Shown here piece after piece: positions 32,425-43,815 of a stretch of 64,000 bases of DNA. The position numbers and the translations under genes were made by a program. Origin of the DNA: Amphiura filiformis (taxonomy: Eukaryota > Echinodermata > Ophiuroidea > Amphilepidida > Amphiuridae); assembly GCF_039555335.1 (NCBI RefSeq), contig NC_092647.1:13230094-13294093 (forward strand). The letters run 5' to 3'. The notes under the pieces were generated by a model. It was given only the letters and a program-made list of their open reading frames with translations, was not told where the DNA came from and did no database searches. The stretch's first letter is position 1; each line of letters begins with the position of its first letter.

Positions 32425-33286
32425 ACGAATTCATACAAAAGAGAAGCCTTATAAATGCCAATACTGCAATAAAGGCTTCACACAGTCAGGAGGCTTAAAA
32501 AGACATGAACTAACCCATACAAATGAGACACTTCATAGATGCCAATACTGCGACAAAGGATTCGTTGTGTTAAGTAAGTTGCAAATACATGAACGAATGC
32601 ATACCACAGAGAAGCCTTATAAATGCCAATACTGCAATAAAGGCTTCACACGGTCAGGTGACTTGAAAAAACATGCACGAATTCATACGAAAGAGAAGCC
32701 ATATAAATGTCAATACTGTAATAAGGGCTTCACACAGTCAGGTGCCTTGAAAACACATGAACGAATTCATACGAAAGAGAAGCCCTACATATGTCAATAC
32801 TGTAATAAAGGCTTCACGGAGTCAGGTAGCTTGAAAGCACATGAACGAACCCATACCAAAGAGACGCCTTACAAATGTCAATACTGTATTAAAAGCTTCA
32901 CACAGTCTAGTCACTTGATAAGACATGAAGGAACTCATACAAAAGAGAAGCCTTATAGATGTCAATACTGTAATAAAGGCTTCACACTGTTAGGTGACTT
33001 GAAAACACATGCACGAATTCATACGAAAGAGAAGCATTATAAATGTCGATACTGTAATAAAGGCTTCACACAGTCAGGTGACTTGAAAAGACATGAACGA
33101 ATCCATACCAAAGAGAAGCCTTACATATGTCAGTATTGCAATAAAGGCTTCACGCAGTCATCTTACTTGAATATACATGAACGAATTCATACGAAAGAGA
33201 AGCCTTACATATGTCAATACTGTAATAAAGGCTTCACACAGTCAGGTAACTTGAAAAGACATGAACGAATTCATACCAAAGATTAG
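32411..33286 (+). CDS. ZNF gene 3, ten-finger array after frameshift
   Basis: The open frame holds ten standard fingers, ending KD-stop where a GAGAAG linker has become GATTAG. One more finger follows the stop (33287-33370). The open frame has no ATG at its start, so expression as a separate protein is unlikely and I read it as the second half of gene 3. The finger just upstream has lost its first cysteine (TGT to CGT at about 32371). Contact quartets include QGGR, VSKI, RGDK, QGAT, EGSA, QSHR, LGDT and QGDR. Either the locus is a recent pseudogene or the one-base deletion is an error. Confidence 0.75.
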   Translation: MKSHERIHTKEKPYKCQYCNKGFTQSGGLKRHELTHTNETLHRCQYCDKGFVVLSKLQIHERMHTTEKPYKCQYCNKGFTRSGDLKKHARIHTKEKPYKCQYCNKGFTQSGALKTHERIHTKEKPYICQYCNKGFTESGSLKAHERTHTKETPYKCQYCIKSFTQSSHLIRHEGTHTKEKPYRCQYCNKGFTLLGDLKTHARIHTKEKHYKCRYCNKGFTQSGDLKRHERIHTKEKPYICQYCNKGFTQSSYLNIHERIHTKEKPYICQYCNKGFTQSGNLKRHERIHTKD

Positions 33287-33531
33287 CCTTATAAATGTCA
33301 ATACTGCAGTAAAGGTTTTGTAGTCGCAGGTAATTTGAAATCACATGAGCGAATTCATACGAAAGAGGACATGATGCAGTCATGTCTACAGTAGAATTCA
33401 TCTCGACCTTTGCAGGACTTAACCCCATTAAAAGCTATTAAACCAAGATAACACTCATTGAAACAGCTCAACTGATTAAATCGGATCTTCTCTGGCTGTG
33501 CACATGTGACTGTTTTCATGTGCGATATCGC

Positions 33532-33537
33532 AATAAA
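33532..33537 (+). terminator. Candidate polyadenylation signal of ZNF gene 3
   Basis: AATAAA in CAATAAAGTTTGCG lies about 250 bp after the stop. Support is position only. Confidence 0.4.
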
Positions 33538-33984
33538 GTTTGCGTATTATAGCTTCAGTTGGGTAACCGATTATAAAGGAAACGAAAGGAAACAATGGTA
33601 TGTGTACTTTTGTTCACGAAATGAGACAATGGCGTGCTTTTTGTAAACCAGCATTCTTGAAAATGAGCAACATAATGATTGTTGACTTAACACGGTTTGG
33701 AAATAATTTCTTCATATTTTTGGTGTTATCTGTCGTTTATATATCCTTCCTAAAACACAAAAGTACGACCCTCTCCAAACACCTAAATTAGCTAAAAATT
33801 TAGGACATGTTACAAAACTATATTTTCTAGAACTTTAGAAGAGTACTTTTAATATTGGCCGGTTATTTTTCACACAGCGACGTTAACTAGTCATATCCCC
33901 ATTCTTTTAACGTAGGGCTATTTGTAGAGGTCACGCGTCAATGGGAAAGAGCACTGTGTATTGTGTATAGGAAAACGGACAGTA

Positions 33985-34618
<634 letters not shown>

Positions 34619-34623
34619 GTCTA

Positions 34624-35123
34624 CAGTCTATAATATCGAATTGATTAATTCGAATTAAACAATTCATCGAGTGGCCATGGGCAGCACCATTAGACATGTT
34701 ACAAGACTATCAAGTGACAGGTGATGGACCGTACACACACAAAAGAATAGGAACTTTTTTGATAATTTTCACCAAGGTTACTCAAAACTTACCTAGCTAA
34801 TTTATTATACAGCAGGGGTCTCTGCTTCTTTAAGATGTTATGAAAAACTTAATTTAAAAAATATTTACCGACGGAAATAAAAATCCATCGACGGATAGTC
34901 TTGCTATGCTCTCACAAACTTAGAAAAAAATCTGAAAAATCCAAAATTTTGGTCTAAAAATTGGCCAAGGTTACTGCTGTCCCATTCAAAAGCACAGGAA
35001 GACCACCTGCAGCGTTGAGGTCAACTTTCTAGACTTCCTGTCTACTGGCAGTAATGGCTACTACCCAGTGCTAACATCAATGAATTGTTTAATTCGAATT
35101 AATCAATTCGATATTATAGACTG
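34624..35123. mobile_element. 500-bp TIR element inserted in the ZNF pseudogene
   Basis: Ends CAGTCTATAATATCGAATTG and CAATTCGATATTATAGACTG are inverted repeats extending about 43 bp. GTCTA is duplicated on both sides (34619-34623 and 35124-35128). Excising the element with one GTCTA restores the finger text ACGTCTAGTCACTTGAAA. No coding capacity. Confidence 0.9.
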
Positions 35124-35253
35124 GTCTAGTCACTTGAAATCACATGAACGAATTCACACAAAAGAGAAGCCATATAAATGTTAATACTGCAATGAAGGCT
35201 TCACACAATCAGGAGGCTTAAACAGACATGATGAACTAACCCATACAAATAAC
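35124..35253 (+). pseudogene. ZNF pseudogene array, second part
   Basis: Finger sequence continues after the transposon (AGTCACTTGAAATCACATGA). Its CAGGAGGCTTAAACAGACAT and CTAACCCATACAAAT match gene 3 at about 32485-32525, with a TAA replacing a Lys/Cys position. It is cut by the CAGCAAACA element that starts at 35260. Confidence 0.85.
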
Positions 35254-35259
35254 ACCATC

Positions 35260-35940
35260 CCAGCAAACACAAAACGTTTTCGACATCATTCGCAAAAGGT
35301 TGTCAGAAAACGTTTAAATGTCGGGTTATATAAAGGGTATATTAAGAGTATAAAACGTTTTCATAACCTTTAAAAACATTTTTTGATAATCTACTGCTCA
35401 GCAAACAAAAATGTTTTACAGAAAACGTTTAAATGTCGGGTTATATAAAGGGTATAAAACGTTTTAATAACATTCCAAAAACATTCTTGAAAACTAGATA
35501 CAAAACATTCTAAACAGAATGTTATTTTGGGGTTGAAAAAATATTTTGCGAAAAATGTTTGCTCAAAATATTTTCGATAACGTTTTAAAAACGTTTTCAT
35601 GACCTTTATACAACCCGACATTTAAATGTTATTAAAAGGTTTTGAATAAAACATTTTAAAAACATTTCTGTGTTTGCTGGGTTCAAACATTTTAACATAA
35701 TGTCATTTAAGTATTGACACAATATTTGGCAAAAATGTTTTGCAAAAATAGTTTACAATAACATTTTTGAAAACATTTAAAAATATTGTTGTAGTGTGTT
35801 TTCATACAAAACGTTTTAAAACGTTATCATGACCTTTATATAACCCGACATTTTAATGTTATTAAAACGTTTTTACCTAAACCAAAAGCCAAAATATAAC
35901 TTACTTAAAACGTTTTTAAAACGTTTTTGTGTTTGCTGGG
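35260..35940. repeat. CAGCAAACA/ACGTTTT element, copy 3 (reverse orientation)
   Basis: This is a full dimeric copy, inverted with respect to those at 15282 and 18090. It starts CCAGCAAACACAAAACG and ends GTGTTTGCTGGG, with palindromic CATC/GATG just outside. It interrupts zinc-finger pseudogene sequence. Confidence 0.85.
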
Positions 35941-35964
35941 ATGCCATACCCATAAGTATACGGG

Positions 35965-36280
35965 TACAAGGCGTTATAGTCCGACACGTCGCTAGTCCGA
36001 CACTCCGCTAGTTCGGCATGCCGCTAGTCCGAATCTAAAATACACTCTGCCAGTCCGACACGCCGACTTTCGGATTAGATCGAATTAGTGTATTTTGGAC
36101 TCGGACTGTTGCAGTGGTTTCCATTTTCGGACTAGCTTGGACTAGTGCAGTGTTTTTATTTTTTTACTGACGCACCCCTAAGCTGACTAGTCTCAGCCCC
36201 TAAGTATAGGGAATTTGAGTAATCAGAGTAGCGGCGTGTCGGACTATAGAGGCGTGTCGGACTGAGCGGTGCGTTGCAAA
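35965..36280. repeat. Degenerate CTAGTCCGACACG repeats
   Basis: Repeated GCTAGTCCGACAC-like units on one side and inverted GGCGTGTCGGACTATAGAGG on the other give a loose foldback structure. Confidence 0.6.
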
Positions 36281-36339
36281 TACCATTATGAGCTTTGGCA
36301 AAAATTACATTGATCAATTCATAGCGAGCGTAGAATTGT

Positions 36340-36852
36340 ATATAGTGAATATACCGCATTTTGAGTATACCGTACACGATAATCCTTGTATATATACCGA
36401 TACCCTTGCTGTTTATAGTGAGACACAGTTACCGCGCAAATTATATACCAATTAACATTATCGTACATTTGCAATGACCCCGAGGTCACACGGGGAATGT
36501 GTAAAGATTGTGGCGCGAGCTATAAACAGCCCATTCAACAATATGATCATGGCGGTGAACATGCTTCTGTTTTGATAACTCTTGGGTGTGATAATCGTTC
36601 CGAATGAGCTGCGCGCATCCTACGCATCATGAAAAAGCTTCTACTTCCGGTAATACCGCACACAATTTATACTGGTGTGTTTATAGTGGGAATATCTCGC
36701 CACAATATCCTTCGATTTAGAAGGATATCGATATACCGTACATACATATACTGCTAGTGTTTATAGTGGGCAAGTATCCGGATAATCTCTAACCGGGTAG
36801 AAATTGTACCGCAATGTACCGCACATCTGCTCCCACTATAAACACGCTCACA
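36340..36852. repeat. GAGCGTGTTTATAGTG-family element, copy 2
   Basis: The right end is CCCACTATAAACACGCTC. The segment from 36490 matches copy 1 (13974-14303) in reverse. The flanks join into sequence also present uninterrupted at about 40200-40290 (GAGCTTTGGCAAAATT... to CACAGATATACC). That is an empty site for this insertion. Confidence 0.75.
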
Positions 36853-37024
36853 GATATACTTTTGTAGGTCCTGAGGTTCTTGAGTCATGTTGTAAAGAGG
36901 GCTGTAACAACAATTCTTTTGTAATCCGTACATAACTCATTAACAACAATAAATCAAGCAAATTTTTAAAGTATTATGATTTTGTAGAATGCACTTTTGC
37001 AAAACATCTACGTGTTATTTTTCA
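36849..37024. repeat. Segment duplicated at 40279-40460
   Basis: CAGATATAC(T/C)TTTGTAGG, GAGTCATGTTGTAAAGAGGG and TACATAACTCATTAACAAC occur in both. In the second copy this runs straight into ATATATTGATTTAGACAATG, which here lies at about 38348. The region 37025-38345 was therefore gained in this copy or lost from the other. Positions 37025-37870 have CGCACGCTAAACAAT repeated twice and no gene. Confidence 0.7.
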
Positions 37025-37871
37025 ATACACTTCTAGTGCCCGTTTCTATTCATCGTTATGTATTCTTCTCCCGTGCATTATTTTTGCGAACTACCCTTCA
37101 TAGCCCAAATTATATAAACCTGCACGCTAAACAATGCATTATCTAAAACCCGCACGCTAAACAATAGATTCTAGATAATACGTGCACGCTCAAATACTAG
37201 AAATACTACTTTCACACAACTATATAGTAGAGTTAGGTGGCGCTTTCGACACAGAGGTCACATAACTATATAATTGTCTGTTCGGTATATATACCATCAA
37301 AAAAGTACGAATATACATTCTGTGGTGTTGAAATGGTATAGTTACAAACGGTGTTCTATTTTGCAAATATCATTGTCATAAATTATGATTAATGACCTCA
37401 AATAAATCAAACATCAAATGAGAATAATCGAGCTTCTATTAATTAAAAAGGGCCAAAAACAGGTGGATCATAATTACACAAGATGACACTATTGCAAAAA
37501 ATTCAGCATTTTATAAATGAAATACATGTAGGCCTATATCTAAAATAACATGGCCGGGCCTGGAAAAACACACTAGCGCATAATATCATGATCATGCTTT
37601 ATAATACTGAACAAATTGTAAAATCCCAATGTCGTGTGTTTTAATATAAGTAGATTTTTTAAAGTTCAAATTATAGAGCTATAAAGTCCAGTTGATATGT
37701 TTTTTTCTCATCTCAATTCACCGTACTTGTAGTAGGCCTACTAGTCGGACATCTAAATTGATCGTTTCCAGTGAACTGGTTCAGTGCTCTCTGTGTTCAT
37801 AAAGTCAATTGGTTACAAACCATGCGTGAATAAGTTACTAAAGTATGACGTATGGCGCAATCGATACCATT

Positions 37872-38016
37872 GAGCGTGTTTATAGTGAGACAATCTTTCC
37901 GTTATTTAGCTAAACTACCGCGTAGTCTAGATTTGCAATGGTTAGTAAAACATAAACAAATATAGACTGCGTGGCAGTCCAGCTAAATACCGCATAATCT
38001 GGCTCACTATAAGTTA
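37872..38016. repeat. GAGCGTGTTTATAGTG-family short element
   Basis: It begins GAGCGTGTTTATAGTGAGAC and ends CTGGCTCACTATAAG. An inner inverted pair (TAGCTAAACTACCGCGTAGTC against GACTGCGTGGCAGTCCAGCTA) is visible. A lone end of the same family, TTCACTATAAACACGCTC, lies at 38983-39000. Confidence 0.6.
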
Positions 38017-38177
38017 ACTTATACAGGGATTGATTTTCTTTACCAGTTAAATTTTACCTAGCTGGTCAATGACCTGACGGTGTTTTTAAAATGTAAGATA
38101 TTTTCCCTAATATTAAAACTAATATAATGAATGCAGCAATTAATATTGCCTATTGTTTTAATACACTCAAAGTGTAT

Positions 38178-38338
38178 GACGGATAATGTACACGTGCAAA
38201 TGCATTCGTCAAGATAATTGCACTTGCCATGGAGTTATTGCATTTATCTCTCGAGCCTATCGGCTCTCGAGCTAAATGCAATAACTCCACGGCGCGTGCG
38301 ATTATCTTGACTAATGCATTGCACTCAGTTCATTATCC
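38178..38338. repeat. Foldback hairpin, 161 bp
   Basis: Arms of about 75 bp run from GGATAATGTACACGTGCAAA to the closing CATTATCC. The centre CTCTCGAGCCTATCGGCTCTCGAG is itself palindromic. The arms have a few mismatches. No gene is seen around it. Confidence 0.8.
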
Positions 38339-38479
38339 TTATCATAATATATTGATTTAGATAATGAAAAGGGAATTTTTGGCTGCTTCGACCAACAATA
38401 CCTCGGGTACCCTTAACGAAAAGTGATTGGACAATGTTTCCAGATAAGACATAAACCACTGACGAATCAGCATTAGCAG

Positions 38480-38660
38480 TGGCGGCACCAGGAATTTATT
38501 TTCGGGGGCATGGGGGAGGCAAAGTGAATTTCGACAAATTTTGCGCGAAATTACCGCAAAAAGTGGAAATTTACGTAATTTGGGGGCGGGACTTGCCTCA
38601 AAACTGAGGGGGGGGCAAGAAAAAAATAATAGTGGGAATAAGTGGGAATCGTGCGTGTTC
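38480..38660. repeat. Dispersed repeat fragment (TGCGCGAAATTACC type)
   Basis: It has GGCGGCACCAGGAATTTATT, a G-rich GGGGGCATGGGGGAGG patch and TTTTGCGCGAAATTACCGC, related in style to 8950-9480 and 42800-43165. Confidence 0.45.
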
Positions 38661-38769
38661 GATTTTAGTGCAGCGTATACCGTTCAAATTTTAAAACTAA
38701 ACCATATGTGGGTAAATTCATTTTTTTTAAATAGATGCACTATCTAATTCTGCACATTATGACCCCTCA

Positions 38770-38966
38770 TTGAATGCAATGTGACCATTGGGTGAAGGAA
38801 GTTTTTGATAACCAAACAACTAATCCCGATTTTTGCGATACAGGAGGAAACCGGAGATCCCGGAGAAAACCTGCGAGAGCGAGCATGGAATCGGGATAAA
38901 CCAAGTGCACATGAGTCCTTGGGCCGCGCCGGGGTTTGAACCGGGTCCTCAGTGGTGCAAAGCGAG
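38770..38966 (-). repeat. tRNA-derived SINE fragment
   Basis: Read on the minus strand it matches the SINE body at 30820-31020: GCTTTGCACCACTGAGGACC, the B-box-like GGTTCAAACCCCGG, CGGGATCTCCGGTTTCCTCC and TTAGTTGTTTGGTTATCAAAA. The 3' tail and 5' end are missing. Confidence 0.8.
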
Positions 38967-39506
38967 GGAATTACCGCGGTATATTCACTATAAACACGCT
39001 CTATGTGAACTCAGCCTAAGTGAATAATCCCGGGAATAGAGGTTATCCACTTTACTCATGCGTGACTTCTAACAAAAGGCGCTGATTGCCGTAGTATTCC
39101 TCATTCAAACCAATTCAATGCACGACCTCGGTGTTACCTGCATGGCGGGCTATTTTGAAGCAGTCATGGTTGCACATGCAGGTACTTCTTTTGAAATTCC
39201 TAAACAAGGTATAGCAGTCGCTGATAGGATATGCAACTTATAGAACACGGATAACCTCTAGTGTATAGGCCTATAATGTTTAAATTACATCTTCGCATAC
39301 CACTGAATGTTATTTCAAACTTTAAGCTAGGTGTGATTGCTGACTACCTCAAACCTTTGGTCACCGAAATAAAATAGGTAATTTTACCTATAGGCATACC
39401 TATAACTAAACATCCACTTTTTAATAATATCCATTTGAACACACTCTTCATTATTCCGCTTATAATTATGTCACTTTCACATTGTCACATAAAATTGTAG
39501 CCTTAA

Positions 39507-40156
39507 GGGATCTAAAATGAGCGTTTATTGCGTTTCGACAGTATTTTTGTGGGACATGAGAGCACCTCACACCTATCGAATTGCATTCTGAATACGAAGC
39601 ATGTCTTTCTGATATCAAATAATTTTCATTTTTGAAAATCACAATATAATACAAATTTTATGACAAATTATAAAAATTTGATATTTTTCAAATTTTTGAT
39701 ATATAACAGTACTCGAAGTAAATTATATCTAATGACATATTTTAAAGTGTATGTAGCAGGAGGAAAAGCCGACGGTCAATTGAAAATTTTGACCTTTCAT
39801 ATTGAAGATATGGATTTTTTCCCAAAACGACCTAAATTTTTTTGGTGTTTTGGGGAAAAATCCATATCTTCAATACGAAAGGTCAAAATTTTCAATTGAT
39901 CGTCGGCTTTTCATCCCACCTACATACACTTTAAGTATAAATCATCAGATTTATAAAGTTTACTTCAAGTACTGTTAAATATCAAAAATATAAATTTTAA
40001 TGATTTGCCATAAAATGTGTATTAAATTGCGAATTTCAAAAATCAAAATTATTTGATATCAGAATGACATTCTTCGTATTCAGAATGCAATTCGATATGT
40101 CTGATGTGCTCTAATGTCCCACAATAAATACTGTCCAAACGTTCATACCCCAGCCC
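39507..40156. repeat. TTAA-flanked foldback element, family K5, copy 2
   Basis: It is inverted relative to copy 1. Ends are GGGATCTAAAATGAGCG and CGTTCATACCCCAGCCC, with TTAA at 39503-39506 and 40157-40160. A 79-codon frame inside (39660-39899) is not conserved in the other copies. Positions 39005-39500 have no recognised feature. Confidence 0.9.
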
Positions 40157-40518
40157 TTAAGGTTAGCAACTATTTTAAACTATTGCGATTTGGTAGTTCA
40201 CAGCATCTTGCGAATGGTATAGTGAGCTTTGGCAAAATTGAATTGATCATAACGAGTGCGTAGAAGAATTCAAATATCACAGATATACCTTTGTAGGTCC
40301 TGTGGTTCGTGAGTCATGTTGTAAAGAGGGCTGAAAAAACAACGCTTTTGTAAAACGTACATAACTCATTAACAACAATAAAACAAGCACGTTTTCAAAC
40401 TATTATGATTTGTAGAATGAACTTTTGCAAAACATCAAAGTGTTATCTTTCAATAATATATTGATTTAGACAATGAAGATTTTTTAGCTGCTTCGACCAA
40501 TACCGCGTCTATAATTAA

Positions 40519-40820
40519 ACGAGGATTTCGTGATCCCATGCAGCATGCTCTTTTTATGACATTTTTCAGTAAATATCCAGAAAAAAAGCTTATTCCAAAA
40601 TTTCAGTTGATTCCGATATTGCGTTTGCGAGTTATGCATGATTATGTGTACGTATTACACTGCTCCATGGGCCACTGTTGTAATTTCGTTCTGTGACGAT
40701 ATTAATCTGCAAGGAATTTTTTGCACATAAACATTATGTAGCCAGAGGTTTCCAGTGGTATAAAATCTCAACTTTTTTGGGAAAAGTGGGGGGATGAGGC
40801 TGATCACGAAATGCCCTTTT
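40519..40820. repeat. K3 MITE, reverse copy
   Basis: ACGAGGATTTCGTGATCC follows a TTAA at 40515-40518. The other end, GATCACGAAATGCCCTTTT, has lost its TTAA. Inner AACATTATGTAGCCAGAGGT matches 7800-7820 in reverse. Confidence 0.8.
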
Positions 40821-41275
40821 GATGTGAAAATATCCTAAGAAGACCGTAATTTAAGCCGTAAACGGTTACGAGCCTTAATTTCACACGTAACATTACGCAA
40901 TTATGCGAGAAAATTATATCTGACCTTTTCAGCTCTTTTCATTATTGAAAATGATTTGAATACGCAATATCTAGTTAGAAAATGGATACAAAACTTGTCT
41001 GGGGACCACATCATCAATTTTGGTGGGTATATATACCCCTCCCCCGGAATAATTTGGAGATGATGGGTCTTATGAAAGCTGACGGTGTACCGGTAAATAG
41101 GAGCTGGGAACTGTCAAATCAAGAGTCTTTCTTTCTTTATTATATTATTAGGCTGGCGGGTAAGCATCATTAATTGATCTCGTACACTGGTATGTAATGT
41201 GTTGTTTGTACTGTTCACCCTTGACTATGCTCATATCCATAAGTACCAGACTTGAGTCCTGTTTATCAGGGACAG

Positions 41276-41347
41276 TCTGTGTAGCTCAGTGGTAAGAGCG
41301 CTCGCCCGACAAGCGAGAGGTCTGGGGTTCAAGTCCCCAGCACAGGC
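41276..41347 (+). repeat. tRNA-like sequence, probably a SINE head
   Basis: D arm GCTCAGTGGTAAGAGC, anticodon stem CTCGC/GCGAG with loop CCGACAA (GAC, Val-like), and T arm TGGGGTTCAAGTCCCCA are clear. The acceptor stem is irregular, position 33 is C instead of T, and one base seems missing before the D arm. I therefore favour a tRNA-derived repeat or pseudo-tRNA over a working tRNA gene. A- and B-box promoters are well kept. Confidence 0.55.
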
Positions 41348-41494
41348 AGGTATGTCTGGAGTTTTTTCGCTGGTATATCTGCCTATGCATGTTATGTTTC
41401 CATTTGTAAATTCATGTTTAAATGTACTAGTGTGCGATGCGTAATTCTTCTTTCCCCTGTATATTGATATATTAAGAATAACGATTGACATATT

Positions 41495-41899
41495 CTTAAA
41501 GTGTATGTAGCTGGGAGGAAAAGCCGACGATCAATTGAAAATTTTGAACTTTCATATTGAAGATATGGATTTTTCCCCCAAAAGACCTAATTTTTTGTGT
41601 TTTGGGGGAAAATCCATATCTTCAATGCGAAAGGTCAAAATTTTCAATTGATCGTCGGCTTTTCATCCCAACACTTTAAGTATAAATCATCAGATTTATA
41701 AAGTTTAATTCGAGTACTGTTAAATATCAAAAATATCAATTTTTAATCATTTGCCATAAAAAGTGTATTACATTGCGAATTTCAAAAAATCAAAATTATT
41801 TGATATCAGAAGGACATTCTTCGTATTCAGAATGCAATTCGATCTGATGTGCTCTAATGTCCCACAATAAATACTGTCCAAACGTTCATACCCCACCCC
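41495..41899. repeat. K5 foldback element, 5'-truncated copy
   Basis: The inner arms around AAGCCGACGATCAATTG and the complete right arm to GTTCATACCCCACCCC are present, with TTAA at 41900-41903. The outer part of the left arm is missing. It lies directly upstream of the gene 4 promoter. Confidence 0.85.
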
Positions 41900-41924
41900 T
41901 TAACATATTCGATAAACTAAAATG

Positions 41925-42357
41925 AATCAATAAAGTTGTGTGCGTAAAGGTTTTGCTCCTTTTATAGTACTTGACCTTTGGTCACGTCGGTTATGATTAT
42001 AAGATGAGCATCAGTTATACCATACACGGTATAAGAAATCAAGAAACAAGAATTTCTTTTAGCAACAATCATCATTATTCTACTTCGCCCATTGGTGCTG
42101 TCTTCAAGTTCCAATACTTTTTATGCGTCACCCGCATTTCTTAAGTTATATGAAGCGGTGATCATCATTATTCTACTTCGCCCATTGGTGCTCTCTTCAA
42201 GGTCCAATACTTTGTATGCGTCACGCACCAGTGTAGTCGAAGCAGTATAGAGAACACAGAACCTGGGAACATTATACAAACGATTTGAGTATCGGAATAA
42301 AGAAGAGTGGATTGCATAATCAGTTGCAGCTCATAGTCATCATTCGTTTATTTCCAA
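41925..42357 (+). promoter_or_regulatory. ZNF gene 4: promoter and non-coding first exon
   Basis: TGACCTTTGGTCA is at 41972-41984, and GATTATAAGATGAGC follows at the TATA-like position. The exon contains an internal tandem duplication of about 90 bp (ATCATCATTATTCTACTTCG, CCCATTGGTGCT and TATGCGTCAC twice). It ends TTTCCAA|GTGAGT with GT at 42358. The in-frame TAG found in the gene 2, 3 and 5 copies is CAG here. The expected acceptor is missing from the downstream exon, so splicing of this copy is uncertain. Confidence 0.7.
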
Positions 42358-42799
42358 GTGAGTAAACTCTTCGTTTAAACTGAATGAACTGCAACCAAGG
42401 AAATTAATGTTGGCACACTCTGTACTGGCATACTATAAATGTAAATCGCCATCCCTCTCCCCCCCCAGTTCAATGTTACTGAAAGCACTTTTTCCATTGG
42501 GCTCCACAGTCACCCCAGCATTGATTGAAGTGGGAAGGGTGGAGGGAAGGGGAAAGGAGAAGGTTTGTACTTCTCATCAAACATAGTTATACTAATTTCA
42601 CTGAACTATCAGAGCGGCAATGGAGAATTCCAATATATTGTCAAGGTGTGCCAACTATTAGTTTCATTGATTGTGGCTCTTATCTAAATTATATTGATTA
42701 ACCACCGGGTGATGGTACTCAGATTTGGCTTTGACGGGGATGTGCTTACCCATTTCTAATGGTCATTTTGAAAGAAAAGGGTACTTACATGTATTATTA

Positions 42800-43165
42800 G
42801 GATTTTCATTCAAAAAATGACCAGTGGCGTAGATTTCTTTTTGATATTGGGGGAATGGGGTTGGAAAAAATTATCATAAAGTACAGTGAATCAAGCAACT
42901 TTTCGCGACAGAATACGGTTCGTTACAAATGCGCGCGAAGCTCGCGAAAAATTTTGCCATTTTGAACCTAAAAAACTGATAAAAAATATGGTGCAAAGTT
43001 ATAATAAAATTGGGACTTCGTGGGCTAAAAGGGCCAAATATGAGGTTAATTTGGTCAGCCTCCCATATGCAGGCGTCAACATGGGGGGGGGGATGATTGT
43101 ATGGAACATCCCCAAGCAAAATATTGGAGGATTTATCCCCATCCCCCCGGATCTACGCCTATGAA
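42800..43165. repeat. Dispersed repeat, second copy of 8950-9480
   Basis: AGTGGCGTAGATTTCTTTTT, GCGCGCGAAGCTCGCG, AAAATTTTGCCATTTTGAA and AATATGGTGCAAAG follow the order of the first copy, ending in a poly-G run and CGGATCTACGCC. Frames on both strands (42874-43164) mirror each other and are not genes. Positions 42380-42800 have no recognised feature. Confidence 0.6.
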
Positions 43166-43299
43166 AATGACCCATATTTTCTAAATTTCAGCAACCACAT
43201 TTTGATTCTTTGTTCTCAAATTTACAACAAAAAAGATGACTTAGGCAATTAGCGTAGCAGGCTGACGATATTCAAATCAATATAATCATGTTAATTGTG

Positions 43300-43557
43300 A
43301 TATGTGACGCTATCAAGCAAAATCAGTCGGAACTCGGCAATATTGATTTTGAGATATAGCCAAACAAAGCTAATATTTCCTTTTGTTTCCTGTTGTTTTG
43401 GAAACACTTTAATTGCTAATATCTTTGGAACTGGTTGTCCAATTTCAATGAGTTTTACTGCAAAAGCAGCTTTGTAAATGCTATTTAGTAGCCTATAAGA
43501 AACTGAAAATTTAAGATTTCCGAGTTCCGACTGATTTTGCTTGATCGCATCACATAT
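43300..43557. repeat. TIR element, about 257 bp
   Basis: The left end ATATGTGACGCTATCAAGCA and right end TGCTTGATCGCATCACATAT are inverted repeats of about 37 bp, including AAATCAGTCGGAACTCGG and CCGAGTTCCGACTGATTT. The body has no coding content. Confidence 0.8.
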
Positions 43558-43744
43558 TTTGGCCTAAATGCATTTGTTTATCAAGATACGGTTTACGAAA
43601 GGAGTGGATACGTACAATTGGCTGTGTGATTATTACATTCGGCTGAATGGGAGATATCCTGTAACTTTTTCTAATGTTTTAAAAACTTGGCGTGATTGGG
43701 GCTCGAGCAAACTGGCATATGAAAATATTGAGAGAGATAAATCA

Positions 43745-43815
43745 GGACTCAGCGTGGATTGAACCCCGGACGCTGGATTACCGGTCCAGAGCTTTACCAC
43801 TGTGCTACCTGAGTT
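43745..43815 (-). repeat. tRNA-like SINE head, minus strand
   Basis: On the minus strand GGTAGCACAGTGGTAAAGC forms a D arm, CTGGA/TCCAG encloses CCGGTAA (GGT, Thr-like), and CGGGGTTCAATCC gives a B-box. The T stem does not pair well, so a SINE or pseudo-tRNA is likely. Confidence 0.5.
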
